A stretch of 10,547 nucleotides of DNA from Oscillospiraceae bacterium (GTDB lineage: Bacteria > Bacillota > Clostridia > Oscillospirales > Ruminococcaceae): contig DMMB01000096.1 in assembly GCA_003453215.1 (NCBI GenBank), positions 20,019-30,565 of the forward strand, given 5' to 3'. The position numbers and the translations under genes were made by a program. Of this stretch, positions 1 to 9,713 are shown piece after piece (the first letter of the stretch is position 1; each line of letters begins with the position of its first letter). A model generated the notes under the pieces. That model was not told where the DNA came from and ran no database searches. It was given only the letters and a program-made list of their open reading frames with translations.

Positions 1-33
1 ACCGGGGGATTTTTGAAATTTGGTCGGGTTTTA

Positions 34-2307
34 TTATTCGGCTTCGCTTTGGGTGGGGTTTTGCCGCGCCAGGTAGTCCGCTTTGTTCTGGTGATAAATG
101 CCGTCCTCACCAAAGAAGTATTCCTCCAGTACGGCTTTGGCCACCGGGGCAGCGCGGTCGCCCTCGTAGCCCTTTTCAATGATGACTGCCACAGCAATCT
201 GGGGGTCATCGGCCGGGGCATAGCAGATAAAGCAGGAATTGACCAGGCCATCGCCGCGCTGCGGAGAGCCGGTTTTGCCCGCTACCACAATATCCACGCC
301 ATACATACTCCAGGTTCTGCCCCGGGTGCTGCCCCAGGTGCCATAGCTGGTGCCGCGGCCGTAGTTATCGTTATAGCAGCTGCGGGTCATACCCTCCTGA
401 ATGGCGGCCCAGGTGCTGTCATCGGCGTCTATGGTCTCCACTACGGTGGGCTGCGCTTCGTACAGCACGTTCTGCATATTGTAGTCCCATATTTTATCCA
501 CCAGGTGCACCTGCATCCGCTGGCCGCGGCTGGCCAGGGTGGCGGTGTAGCTGGCCATCTGCAGGATGGTGAACTGGTTATCCAGCTGGCCAATGGCCGA
601 CTGCAGATCGTAGCTGTCGTACCAGTCCTCACCAATGGCCGCGCGGGTTTCCGGGGAGGAAAGCTGGCCGGCCAGTTCGGGAATTTCAATGCCGGTGGCA
701 TGGCCCAGCCCCAGCGCGTAGCTGTATTCATTGATGGTCTCAATGCCCATGCGGCGGCCCATATCGTAGAAGAAAATATTGCAGGAAACGCGCAGCGCAT
801 CAATGACATTGATGGGGCCATGCACACCTTCGCACACCGGCTGATAGTCGCGGTAGTAGGTGTAGCGGCCGGTGCAGCTTACCCGGTCGCTGGCCGTTAC
901 GGTGCCGGTATCCAGCGCCGCCAGCGAAACGGCGGGCTTATAGGTACTGCCCACGGTATACAGGCCCTGTGTGGCGCGGTTCAGCAGCGGCGAGGGGCTT
1001 TGCTGCACCATATCGGAGTAGGTCTGGTAGTATTCCTCCAGGCTGTAATCGGGGAAGCTGGCCATGGCAATGACTCCGCCGGTTTTTACATCGATGGCCA
1101 CCACAGCGCCCGCTTCCGCTTCCTTACCGCGGGTGGCAGGGGCATTGTTGTTCAGGTAGCTGATACGGTCGGCCAATGCCTTTTGGGCGGCGGCCTGTAC
1201 GCTTTGCACCAGGGTAAGCTGGACGGTGTGTCCGGGGACGGCCTCCACCGTTTCCTCCACCCGTATCACGTTGCCGTCCTGATCCTGTACGACGGTGCGC
1301 AGACCGTTCTGGCCGCGCAGTTCGTCTTCCATCACCCGCTCTATGCCGCTTTTGCCCAGCGTATCACTGATGCGGTAGCCGGAGGGATTGGAAAGCGAAT
1401 AGGTCTTTTCCGCTTCTTTCAGCTTGTTGTACTCTTCGGCACTGATGGAACCGGTGACCCCCAGCACATGGGAAGCCAGGCTGCCGGTCAGGTAGGTGCG
1501 CACCGGCACCGTGGAACCATCCACGCCGGGCAGTTGGCTGCTCTGCTCCTTTAGGGCGGCCAGCAGCGCATCGCTGATATCGGTAGCAAAGGTATAGGGG
1601 TTATAGCTGGTAAATTCCGATTGCGTCATGGTGTAGCGGATGCCGGCCAGCAGACGCTGTTCCTCTTCGGTGTAGCGGTACATCCGGTACTGCGTCCGCA
1701 GCGAGGCAATCAGCTCCTCATCGGTGGCATCGGGGGTCTGGCGGTAGTTCCGCAGCCAATCCAACGCTTTCCCATCGGTCAGCTCTTCTATTTTATTGCG
1801 GCTGCGCAGGCGGTCCAATACATCGGTATCGGTGTAGTCGTTCAGGTTGTATAGATCCCGCAGCCAGTACAGGGCGTCCTCCGGGGTGGCGGCATCGCTC
1901 AGCTGCAGCTTGCTGCGCAGCGCCCGCAGGGCGGCTTCATCCTCGGTAAAGGCGTAGGGGGCCTCCCGGGTGATCGGCAGTTCATCCCGCCATTCGCAGC
2001 CATAGTTCCGGCACAAATCCATCAGGGACAGCAACAGGGGGTTCAGTTCCTGCTCGGTAAAATAGTTGCTGTCTATGGTGATATTGCAGATGGTGGTGTT
2101 GCCGGTAAAGGCTTTGCCGGTGGCATCCACAATCTCGCCGCGGGCCGCGGAAGTTTGCTGGGTAATGGAAGCCCCGGTGGCCGCCTGCCGGGCGTATTCT
2201 TCGCCATCCCGCAGCTGGGTCAGCATCATTACCACCACAAAAAACAGAAAAATGGCGCCGACGGCAGCGCCCAGCAGGACATAGCGTTTTTTCTCGGTTG
2301 GGTACAT
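34..2307 (-). CDS. mrdA: Penicillin-binding protein 2 (elongasome peptidoglycan DD-transpeptidase)
   Basis: This is a class B penicillin-binding protein that cross-links peptidoglycan in lateral-wall synthesis, working with MreB/C/D and a RodA-type glycosyltransferase. The 757-residue product has a short cytoplasmic N-terminus, one membrane anchor (about residues 10-30) and a dimerisation/pedestal region that starts at the AARGEIVD motif (54-61). A helical, acidic insert covers about 100-250. The pedestal resumes with GKSGIE (318-323), and the transpeptidase domain covers about 395-735. All three catalytic motifs are intact: S454-T-Y-K457 (nucleophile S454), S508-C-N510 and K678-T-G680. The protein is longer than E. 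coli PBP2 (633 aa), mostly through the helical insert, which clostridial homologues commonly have. The start is supported by AAAGGAG at 2314-2320, 6 nt upstream. Translation ends at tandem TAA TAA codons. It is the last visible gene of the mre operon, 75 nt after mreD. Family assignment is secure. Confidence 0.96.
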   Translation of the reverse strand: MYPTEKKRYVLLGAAVGAIFLFFVVVMMLTQLRDGEEYARQAATGASITQQTSAARGEIVDATGKAFTGNTTICNITIDSNYFTEQELNPLLLSLMDLCRNYGCEWRDELPITREAPYAFTEDEAALRALRSKLQLSDAATPEDALYWLRDLYNLNDYTDTDVLDRLRSRNKIEELTDGKALDWLRNYRQTPDATDEELIASLRTQYRMYRYTEEEQRLLAGIRYTMTQSEFTSYNPYTFATDISDALLAALKEQSSQLPGVDGSTVPVRTYLTGSLASHVLGVTGSISAEEYNKLKEAEKTYSLSNPSGYRISDTLGKSGIERVMEDELRGQNGLRTVVQDQDGNVIRVEETVEAVPGHTVQLTLVQSVQAAAQKALADRISYLNNNAPATRGKEAEAGAVVAIDVKTGGVIAMASFPDYSLEEYYQTYSDMVQQSPSPLLNRATQGLYTVGSTYKPAVSLAALDTGTVTASDRVSCTGRYTYYRDYQPVCEGVHGPINVIDALRVSCNIFFYDMGRRMGIETINEYSYALGLGHATGIEIPELAGQLSSPETRAAIGEDWYDSYDLQSAIGQLDNQFTILQMASYTATLASRGQRMQVHLVDKIWDYNMQNVLYEAQPTVVETIDADDSTWAAIQEGMTRSCYNDNYGRGTSYGTWGSTRGRTWSMYGVDIVVAGKTGSPQRGDGLVNSCFICYAPADDPQIAVAVIIEKGYEGDRAAPVAKAVLEEYFFGEDGIYHQNKADYLARQNPTQSEAE

Positions 2308-2382
2308 GGTCGGCTCCTTTCAGATTTTTTAAGGGAAATTGGCAGATGGGATCGGGCATTTTGTCCCGGATTTCAAGCTTTG

Positions 2383-2907
2383 TTACAACCGGGTATCGGT
2401 GCGTACTTCGGCCATGCGGTGCAGGGCCCGCACCGGGAAGTACAGCGGAATGGCCAGTACAGCCGAGTAAATGGCATGGGGCAAATCGTACTGCAGCAGA
2501 AGAGGTGCAGCCCCCGCCACCCCCGCCAGCACATAGCGGAACAGAAACAGCACCAGCCGGCAGAAAAATGCGGTAAGAAGCACCGCTCCCGCTACAATGG
2601 GCAGGCTGGGCTGCAAAAGGTTTCGGATAATCAGCCCCGAAGCCAGCCCCAGAATGGCCAAAAACAGCATATAAAAGCCCATGGGCGCCACACTGTACAG
2701 GTCGCACAGGTAGCCGCAAAAAATGCAGAATAAAACGCCGGGCAGTTCCCGCTCCATGGTGGCCACCAGGATGGCCAGCGCTGCCACCGGCAGCGGCCGT
2801 ACCCCGCCAATCTCCAAAAGGCCGGGAATGGATTGCAGCCGGAACAGCACCATGGCCAGCAGGGCGTAGGCGCCGTATTTCAGGATATACCAGCGGTAAA
2901 GCTCCAT
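2383..2907 (-). CDS. mreD: Rod shape-determining membrane protein MreD
   Basis: MreD is the polytopic membrane partner of MreC in the elongasome; it has no known enzymatic activity. The 174-residue product is very hydrophobic, with about five or six predicted membrane segments: roughly residues 8-24, 38-50, 55-70, 75-95, 100-128 and 140-158. The loop between the middle helices carries the family-typical G-x3-D-x6-G spacing (GYLCDLYSVAPMGFY, about residues 65-79). The length matches the family (about 160-180 aa). The start is fixed by a near-perfect ribosome binding site, AAAGGAGG, at 2914-2921, 6 nt from the ATG. The gene lies between mreC and mrdA in the usual order. Unlike the tighter mreB-mreC junction (35 nt), it is separated from mreC by 105 nt that contain a large palindromic element. 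Sequence conservation in MreD is low, so the call rests on topology, the loop motif and position. Confidence 0.93.
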   Translation of the reverse strand: MELYRWYILKYGAYALLAMVLFRLQSIPGLLEIGGVRPLPVAALAILVATMERELPGVLFCIFCGYLCDLYSVAPMGFYMLFLAILGLASGLIIRNLLQPSLPIVAGAVLLTAFFCRLVLFLFRYVLAGVAGAAPLLLQYDLPHAIYSAVLAIPLYFPVRALHRMAEVRTDTRL

Positions 2908-2935
2908 GCGGCGCCTCCTTTGCTAAAAAATAAAG

Positions 2936-3001
2936 TTCCCCTAAGGCCGGGCCTTCGGGGCGCAGCCCCGGCTTGGCCTCCCGCTCTCTCGCGGCGGGGA
3001 A
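2936..3001. repeat. 66-bp palindromic element, possible dispersed repeat or intra-operon attenuator
   Basis: Terminal inverted repeats TTCCCC (2936-2941) and GGGGAA (2996-3001) enclose two hairpins. The large one pairs 2944-2953 with 2970-2979 and 2957-2961 with 2965-2969, leaving a GCA loop and a 3-nt bulge. The small one pairs CCGC (2981-2984) with GCGG (2991-2994). Two G-T pairs in the large stem are wobbles only on the plus strand; on the transcribed minus strand they become C-A mismatches. In the mre transcript the outer stem is followed after one base by a U-rich run (TTTATTTTTT, complement of 2925-2934), then the mreD ribosome binding site. It could be a REP/MITE-like repeat, a partial terminator, or both. 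No second copy is present in this window, so repeat status is inferred from form only. Confidence 0.5.
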
Positions 3002-3012
3002 AGGATCCTTCT

Positions 3013-3891
3013 TTACGGATTGGTCTCCTCCGGGGGAACCTCCTCGTTCGGGGTCTGGGTTACCGTAAAATCAGTAATGACAAAGACCTGCCGGGCATTT
3101 TCCGGCCGGGCAGAAAGATCGATCATACCCTCCTGCGTCAGACCGGTCGCCGCCAGCGTCACCTCTGAAAGATACCCCACCGTAAGCCCCTGCGGAATCA
3201 TTTCGCCGTAGCCGCTGGTCAGGATCAGGTCCCCGGCCGCGGCCTCGCTCTGCAGCCGCAGATAGGTCAGCCGGGCGGTGTTATCCTCGCTCAGCGCAGG
3301 GCCCCCGGTCAGGATACCGGTATCCAGGGTGGTGCTGTCCAGCACGCCGATATTGACCGAAGGATCCATCAGCGTCAGCACGCGGCAGTAGCGCTCGCTT
3401 ACCCGGCCCACAATGCCCACCAGGCCGTTTTCGGTAATGACCGGCATCCCGGAAGTAATGCCCTGCGACTGGCCGATATTGATGATAAAAGAGCCGGCAG
3501 GGTCATCGGGCACGCGGGCAATGACGGTGGCGGGTTCCAGCACATAGTCGGCATTGCTGTCGCTGATGCTGAAGAAGCGGCGGTACAGGTCATTCTGGTT
3601 TTTCAGCTCATCATAGTCGGCCTGGCGGCGGGTCAGCTCATCCACCTGCCGCTGCAACTCTTCGTTTTCCTGCTGCAGTTCCCGCCCATGCAGAATGGGT
3701 TGGAAAAAATCCTCGACCGCATTGCCAATCCCGGCAAAGAATTTCCCAAATGGGGTGGCCACCGCCCCGCCGATATGGGAAAGGGCGGGCATCAGCCCGC
3801 CGGTATATACCGCACGCAGAAAGAACGCCAGTACCGCAGCCAGCAGCACAGCGATGATCTTAAAGGTCTTACTGCGGAAAAAATCGTTCAT
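3013..3891 (-). CDS. mreC: Rod shape-determining protein MreC
   Basis: MreC is the bitopic scaffold of the elongasome. It links cytoplasmic MreB and membrane MreD to extracellular PBP2 and is thought to activate PBP2. The 292-residue product has a short basic cytoplasmic tail, one membrane helix (about residues 10-27) and an extracellular coiled coil (about 68-105, rich in E, L and Q). The two-lobed beta-barrel MreC domain follows (about 118-275), with the typical stretches INIGQSQGITSGMPV (137-151) and LVGIVGRV (157-164), and TSGYGEMIPQGLTVG (225-239) in the second lobe. The tail after about 280 is acidic, rich in Pro and Glu, and probably disordered. Length fits the family (about 270-300 aa). 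The start is supported by AAAAAGGAA at 3901-3909, 9 nt upstream. The mreB stop lies 35 nt upstream, so the two are surely cotranscribed. Confidence 0.95.
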   Translation of the reverse strand: MNDFFRSKTFKIIAVLLAAVLAFFLRAVYTGGLMPALSHIGGAVATPFGKFFAGIGNAVEDFFQPILHGRELQQENEELQRQVDELTRRQADYDELKNQNDLYRRFFSISDSNADYVLEPATVIARVPDDPAGSFIINIGQSQGITSGMPVITENGLVGIVGRVSERYCRVLTLMDPSVNIGVLDSTTLDTGILTGGPALSEDNTARLTYLRLQSEAAAGDLILTSGYGEMIPQGLTVGYLSEVTLAATGLTQEGMIDLSARPENARQVFVITDFTVTQTPNEEVPPEETNP

Positions 3892-3926
3892 GCTGTATCG
3901 TTCCTTTTTGGGTCATTCCCGTCCCG

Positions 3927-4943
3927 TTAGCGGCTGGGGCGGTTATCGAAAAACAGGGTGCGGGAGAAGGTCTCCGGCGATTCCAGAATAGCGCCGGTAC
4001 CGCGGGCCACGCAGTCCAGCGGTTCTTCCGCAATAAAGACCGGCATACCGGTCTGCTGGGCCACCAGTTTATCCAGTCCATGCAGCATGGCGCCGCCGCC
4101 GGCCAGGGTAATGCCGGTTTCCAGAATATCGGCGGAAAGCTCGGGCGGGGTGCGCTCCAGCGTGGTCAGGATGGCATCAATAATAACGCTGATCTGCTCG
4201 CTCAGCACCTCGCGGATCTCGGCCGGGGTCAGCGTTACCTCTTTGGGGAAGCCATCTGCCAGGTTGCGGCCCATCACGGAATAGGGCTCTTCGCCTTCAT
4301 ACGGGGCGGCGGAAGCAATGGCAATCTTAATTTCTTCCGCGGTGCGGTCGCCAATCAGAACGTTATACTTGCGCTTGACATAGGCAATGATTTCTTTTTC
4401 AAATTCATCTCCGGCGCTGCGCACACTGCGGCTAGCCACAATGGAACCCATCGAAATCACCGCCACTTCCGCGGTGCCGCCGCCAATATCCACCACCATG
4501 CAGCCGGTCGGTTCGGCTACGGGCAGGCCCTCGCCAATGGCCGCTGCCATCGGTTCTTCCACAATGGCTACCTGCTTGGCGCCGGCTTTAAAGGCCACTT
4601 CGCGCACTGCGCGGCGCTCCACCGCCGTTACCCCGCTGGGGATGCAGATAACCACGCGGGGCCGGTTAAAGGTTACGTTGCCCAGCGTCTTTTTGATGAA
4701 AAGCTGCAGCATACTGGCCGCAATATCAAAATCCGCAATTACGCCGTCCTTCAGCGGGCGCACCGCCACAATGGAAGCCGGGGTACGGCCGATGACTTCC
4801 TTGGCTTCATCTCCTACGAATTTTACGGTATCATTGCGGATATCCACTGCAACAACGCTCGGTTCCCGCAGAATGATGCCCTTGCCTTTCATATAAATAA
4901 GGGTATTGGCAGTACCCAGGTCAATTCCAATATCTCTGGCCAT
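3927..4943 (-). CDS. mreB: Actin-like cell-shape protein MreB
   Basis: MreB is the bacterial actin homologue whose membrane-bound antiparallel filaments orient lateral-wall synthesis. The 338-residue product shows the complete sugar-kinase/actin ATPase fold: phosphate-1 loop DLGTANT (8-14), the conserved EEPMAAAIGEGLPV segment (129-142) with the putative catalytic glutamate at 130, phosphate-2 loop VDIGGGTAEV (151-160) and adenosine motif AGGGAML (281-287). The family-typical SVRSAGDEFE stretch (173-182) is present. Length matches MreB and Mbl (about 335-345 aa). The start is supported by AAAGGAGA at 4954-4961, 10 nt upstream, and by the canonical MreB N-terminus. It is the first gene of the mre operon, reading away from nifJ. 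MreB cannot be told from its paralogue Mbl by sequence alone, but its place directly before mreC favours MreB. Confidence 0.96.
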   Translation of the reverse strand: MARDIGIDLGTANTLIYMKGKGIILREPSVVAVDIRNDTVKFVGDEAKEVIGRTPASIVAVRPLKDGVIADFDIAASMLQLFIKKTLGNVTFNRPRVVICIPSGVTAVERRAVREVAFKAGAKQVAIVEEPMAAAIGEGLPVAEPTGCMVVDIGGGTAEVAVISMGSIVASRSVRSAGDEFEKEIIAYVKRKYNVLIGDRTAEEIKIAIASAAPYEGEEPYSVMGRNLADGFPKEVTLTPAEIREVLSEQISVIIDAILTTLERTPPELSADILETGITLAGGGAMLHGLDKLVAQQTGMPVFIAEEPLDCVARGTGAILESPETFSRTLFFDNRPSR

Positions 4944-5011
4944 AGCTGTCCGCTCTCCTTTTTTCTGTGATGTGGGCTTAATTTTTTAGCATAATAAACC
5001 ATTCTAAACTT

Positions 5012-5040
5012 ATTATAGACGATATCCCGGCGAACCACAA
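5012..5040 (-). promoter_or_regulatory. Sigma-A-type promoter of the mreB-mreC-mreD-mrdA operon
   Basis: Read on the minus strand, the -35 element is TTGTGG (5035-5040), followed by a 17-nt spacer and a perfect -10 box TATAAT (5012-5017). This predicts transcription starting near 5005 and a leader of about 60 nt before the mreB ATG. A 7-bp inverted repeat, ATAATAA (4991-4997) and TTATTAT (5010-5016), overlaps the -10 box and start region and could be an operator or a weak leader hairpin. No other minus-strand hexamer pair of similar quality was found in the divergent region. Confidence 0.65.
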
Positions 5041-5241
5041 GAAAAAGAGTGTAAATTTTTTGTGGATGAAATCTGTTTTTTCCGGGGAAAATACCGGCGG
5101 GGAACAATTGTCCGGCCCGGTCCTCTTTTTCCGGTTTTTGGCGGCGGGCCGCCACACCAATCCCGGTTCTGTATCCTTGTGCAATTTCCATAAAGAATTT
5201 CAGGACAAAACCACCAGCATTTTCCTTAAAAGGCTGCTTTT

Positions 5242-5273
5242 GGTTCAACTGGCACAAAAGACCGGATTGAACC
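5242..5273. other. Imperfect hairpin/dyad in the mreB-nifJ intergenic region
   Basis: GGTTCAACTGG (5242-5252) pairs with CCGG (5262-5265) plus TTGAACC (5267-5273), giving an 11-bp stem with a single bulged A and a 9-nt A-rich loop. A T-run follows at 5281-5286 on the plus strand, so it is loosely terminator-like, but no plus-strand gene ends upstream. It may be an operator, or part of a longer leader if nifJ transcription starts further upstream than predicted. The flanking segment from about 5060 to 5240 holds only short palindromes (ACAATTGT at 5104-5111 and GGCGGC-GG-GCCGCC at 5140-5153) and nothing that looks like a gene. Confidence 0.3.
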
Positions 5274-5281
5274 TGTGTAAT

Positions 5282-5311
5282 TTTTTAACTTGTTAAAAAT
5301 CTATTTAATAG
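5282..5311. promoter_or_regulatory. Operator-like tandem palindromes upstream of the nifJ promoter
   Basis: Two AT-rich palindromes lie side by side: TTTTTAAC-TT-GTTAAAAA (5282-5299, 8-bp arms) and CTATT-T-AATAG (5301-5311). The second touches the predicted -35 element of the nifJ promoter. This is the position expected for a repressor or redox regulator site. The segment 5290-5296 reads TTGTTAA, one half of the Rex consensus TTGTTAA-N4-TTAACAA, but the second half-site is not recognisable, so no regulator is assigned. Confidence 0.35.
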
Positions 5312-5338
5312 ACAGCGCCTTTGGGGCAGTGGTAGAAT
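5309..5338 (+). promoter_or_regulatory. Probable sigma-A-type promoter of nifJ
   Basis: TAGACA (5309-5314, five of six matches to TTGACA) is followed by an 18-nt spacer and TAGAAT (5333-5338, five of six matches to TATAAT). Transcription would start near 5345 and give a leader of about 93 nt. A rival candidate further down, TTAAAC (5343-5348) with a 16-nt spacer and GATAAT (5365-5370), would give a leader of about 60 nt and would exclude the 5' arm of the leader stem described separately. The two cannot be separated without mapping the 5' end. Confidence 0.4.
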
Positions 5339-5360
5339 TGTATTAAACCAACAAAAAATT

Positions 5361-5431
5361 AGGGGATAATCGTCAAAAATATAACATCAACGTTAAAAAA
5401 GTGACAAATCCCCTGTACCTGCGGGAGGTAT
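5361..5431 (+). promoter_or_regulatory. Structured nifJ leader with the Shine-Dalgarno sequence inside a hairpin
   Basis: AGGGGAT (5361-5367) is fully complementary to ATCCCCT (5408-5414). Inside this stem GTCA (5372-5375) pairs with TGAC (5402-5405), and a small TAAC/GTTA hairpin (5382-5385 with 5392-5395) sits in the A-rich loop. Directly after comes GTACCT (5415-5420) pairing with AGGTAT (5426-5431, one G-U pair) around a GCGGG loop. The nifJ ribosome binding site GGGAGG (5423-5428) lies half in this loop and half in the stem. TCCC (5409-5412) can instead pair with GGGA (5423-5426), so two mutually exclusive folds are possible. It matches no riboswitch class I recognise. Confidence 0.35.
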
Positions 5432-5437
5432 TTTACG

Positions 5438-9049
<3,612 letters not shown>

Positions 9050-9064
9050 TTTCATCCACAGCAA

Positions 9065-9099
9065 AACCCCCGCCGAAAAGGCGGGGGTTGTTGTTTTTT
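9065..9099 (+). terminator. Intrinsic terminator of nifJ, probably bidirectional
   Basis: A perfect 10-bp GC-rich stem (AACCCCCGCC at 9065-9074 with GGCGGGGGTT at 9080-9089) has a GAAAA loop and is followed by the T-rich run ending TTTTTT at 9094-9099. It begins 15 nt after the nifJ stop codon. On the minus strand the same stem is followed by TTTT and lies just after the stop of the convergent lipoprotein gene, so it should stop both transcripts. Confidence 0.92.
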
Positions 9100-9102
9100 C
9101 CC

Positions 9103-9621
9103 TTATTCGGTTCCAATCAGGGGTTCTTCCCCATTTACCGTAAAGCCGCTCACCGTACCATCGGCGTCGGTCACCAGCGCTACGGCCTCCAGCGGGAAGC
9201 GATACACCCCCACCATGGCGCTGTTATCGGTATAACCGGTGCTCCCGGCCTCGCCGATTTTATCGCCCTGCTTCACGGTGTCGCTGGTTTTTACCGCCAC
9301 CTGGGAGCAATGGGCATACAGCAGGTAGCAGTCCTCCTGCTGCACCAGCACCATTTTGCCGTAGCCGTAGTTCCAGCCAACATCCGCGGCCCAGGCTACC
9401 GTTCCGTCTTTCATGGCGGTAATGGGGGCATAAAGATCGGTTTTCAGCATCCAGCCATCATTTTCTTCCGCAATTTCGGTGATGTTATTCACCGGTCGGG
9501 CGTAGTCTTCGGCAAAGTACTGGTGGAATTCCTCATTGCTCAGCCCGGTTATGGTCGGCTCCTTGCCGCAGCCCGCCAGCAGCACCAGCACCGCCGCCAG
9601 CAGAATAATCCATTTTTTCAT
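9103..9621 (-). CDS. Small lipoprotein with a degenerate M23 (LytM-like) peptidase domain
   Basis: The 172-residue product starts with a lipoprotein signal peptide: K2-K3, a hydrophobic core and the lipobox LAGC, with lipidated C18, so it should be anchored outside the cytoplasmic membrane. A short linker (about 19-55) leads to a LytM/M23-like fold (about 57-148). Recognisable parts are DGTVAWA (72-78), GYGKMVLVQQ (86-95), YAH (102-104), VKQGDKIGEAGSTG (116-129) and a final strand. Zinc chemistry looks lost: the HxxxD site reads M58-x3-D62 and the HxH site reads Y140-R-F142; only D62 and H104 remain. It is probably a non-catalytic binding or regulatory protein, by analogy with EnvC/NlpD-type LytM domains. 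The start is chosen at 9621 because AAAGGAGG (9629-9636) lies 7 nt upstream and the signal peptide begins there; an in-frame ATG at 9669 lacks both. It converges with nifJ. The exact function is unknown. Confidence 0.82.
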   Translation of the reverse strand: MKKWIILLAAVLVLLAGCGKEPTITGLSNEEFHQYFAEDYARPVNNITEIAEENDGWMLKTDLYAPITAMKDGTVAWAADVGWNYGYGKMVLVQQEDCYLLYAHCSQVAVKTSDTVKQGDKIGEAGSTGYTDNSAMVGVYRFPLEAVALVTDADGTVSGFTVNGEEPLIGTE

Positions 9622-9658
9622 GGGGTTCCCTCCTTTTTCACAGATGTTTTCTCCGTAC

Positions 9659-9687
9659 AATATAACCATACCCTGCCATCACTGGAA
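9659..9687 (-). promoter_or_regulatory. Weak candidate promoter for the lipoprotein gene
   Basis: On the minus strand TATATT (9659-9664, five of six matches) is preceded after 17 nt by TTCCAG (9682-9687, a poor -35). A TG pair just upstream of the -10 region may give extended -10 character. A poor -35 would suit an activator-dependent promoter, with the direct repeat at 9714-9730 about 60-75 bp upstream of the predicted start. Other hexamer pairs in this AT-rich stretch are no better, so the exact position is uncertain. Confidence 0.3.
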
Positions 9688-9713
9688 TATAAACCCGTAT
9701 AATGGCGCGCATC

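Noticed and set aside
13..1554. A 513-codon open frame antisense to the PBP2 transpeptidase domain
   Set aside because: PBP2 catalytic motifs prove the minus-strand frame. The plus-strand frame is Gly/Ala/His-rich with no motif.
4080..4970. A 296-codon open frame antisense to mreB
   Set aside because: It covers the whole of mreB in antisense, has a low-complexity His/Asn/Gly composition and no ribosome binding site.
5140..5153. GGCGGC-GG-GCCGCC palindrome as a terminator
   Set aside because: The 2-nt loop is too small for an RNA hairpin at full pairing, and neither strand has a following U-run.
5290..5309. A complete Rex operator upstream of nifJ
   Set aside because: Only the left TTGTTAA half is present. 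No TTAACAA half follows at the required spacing, so it is kept only as an unassigned dyad.
9622..9669. Sixteen-residue N-terminal extension of the lipoprotein from the ATG at 9669
   Set aside because: It would put a charged segment ahead of the signal peptide and has no ribosome binding site; the ATG at 9621 has AAAGGAGG at ideal spacing.
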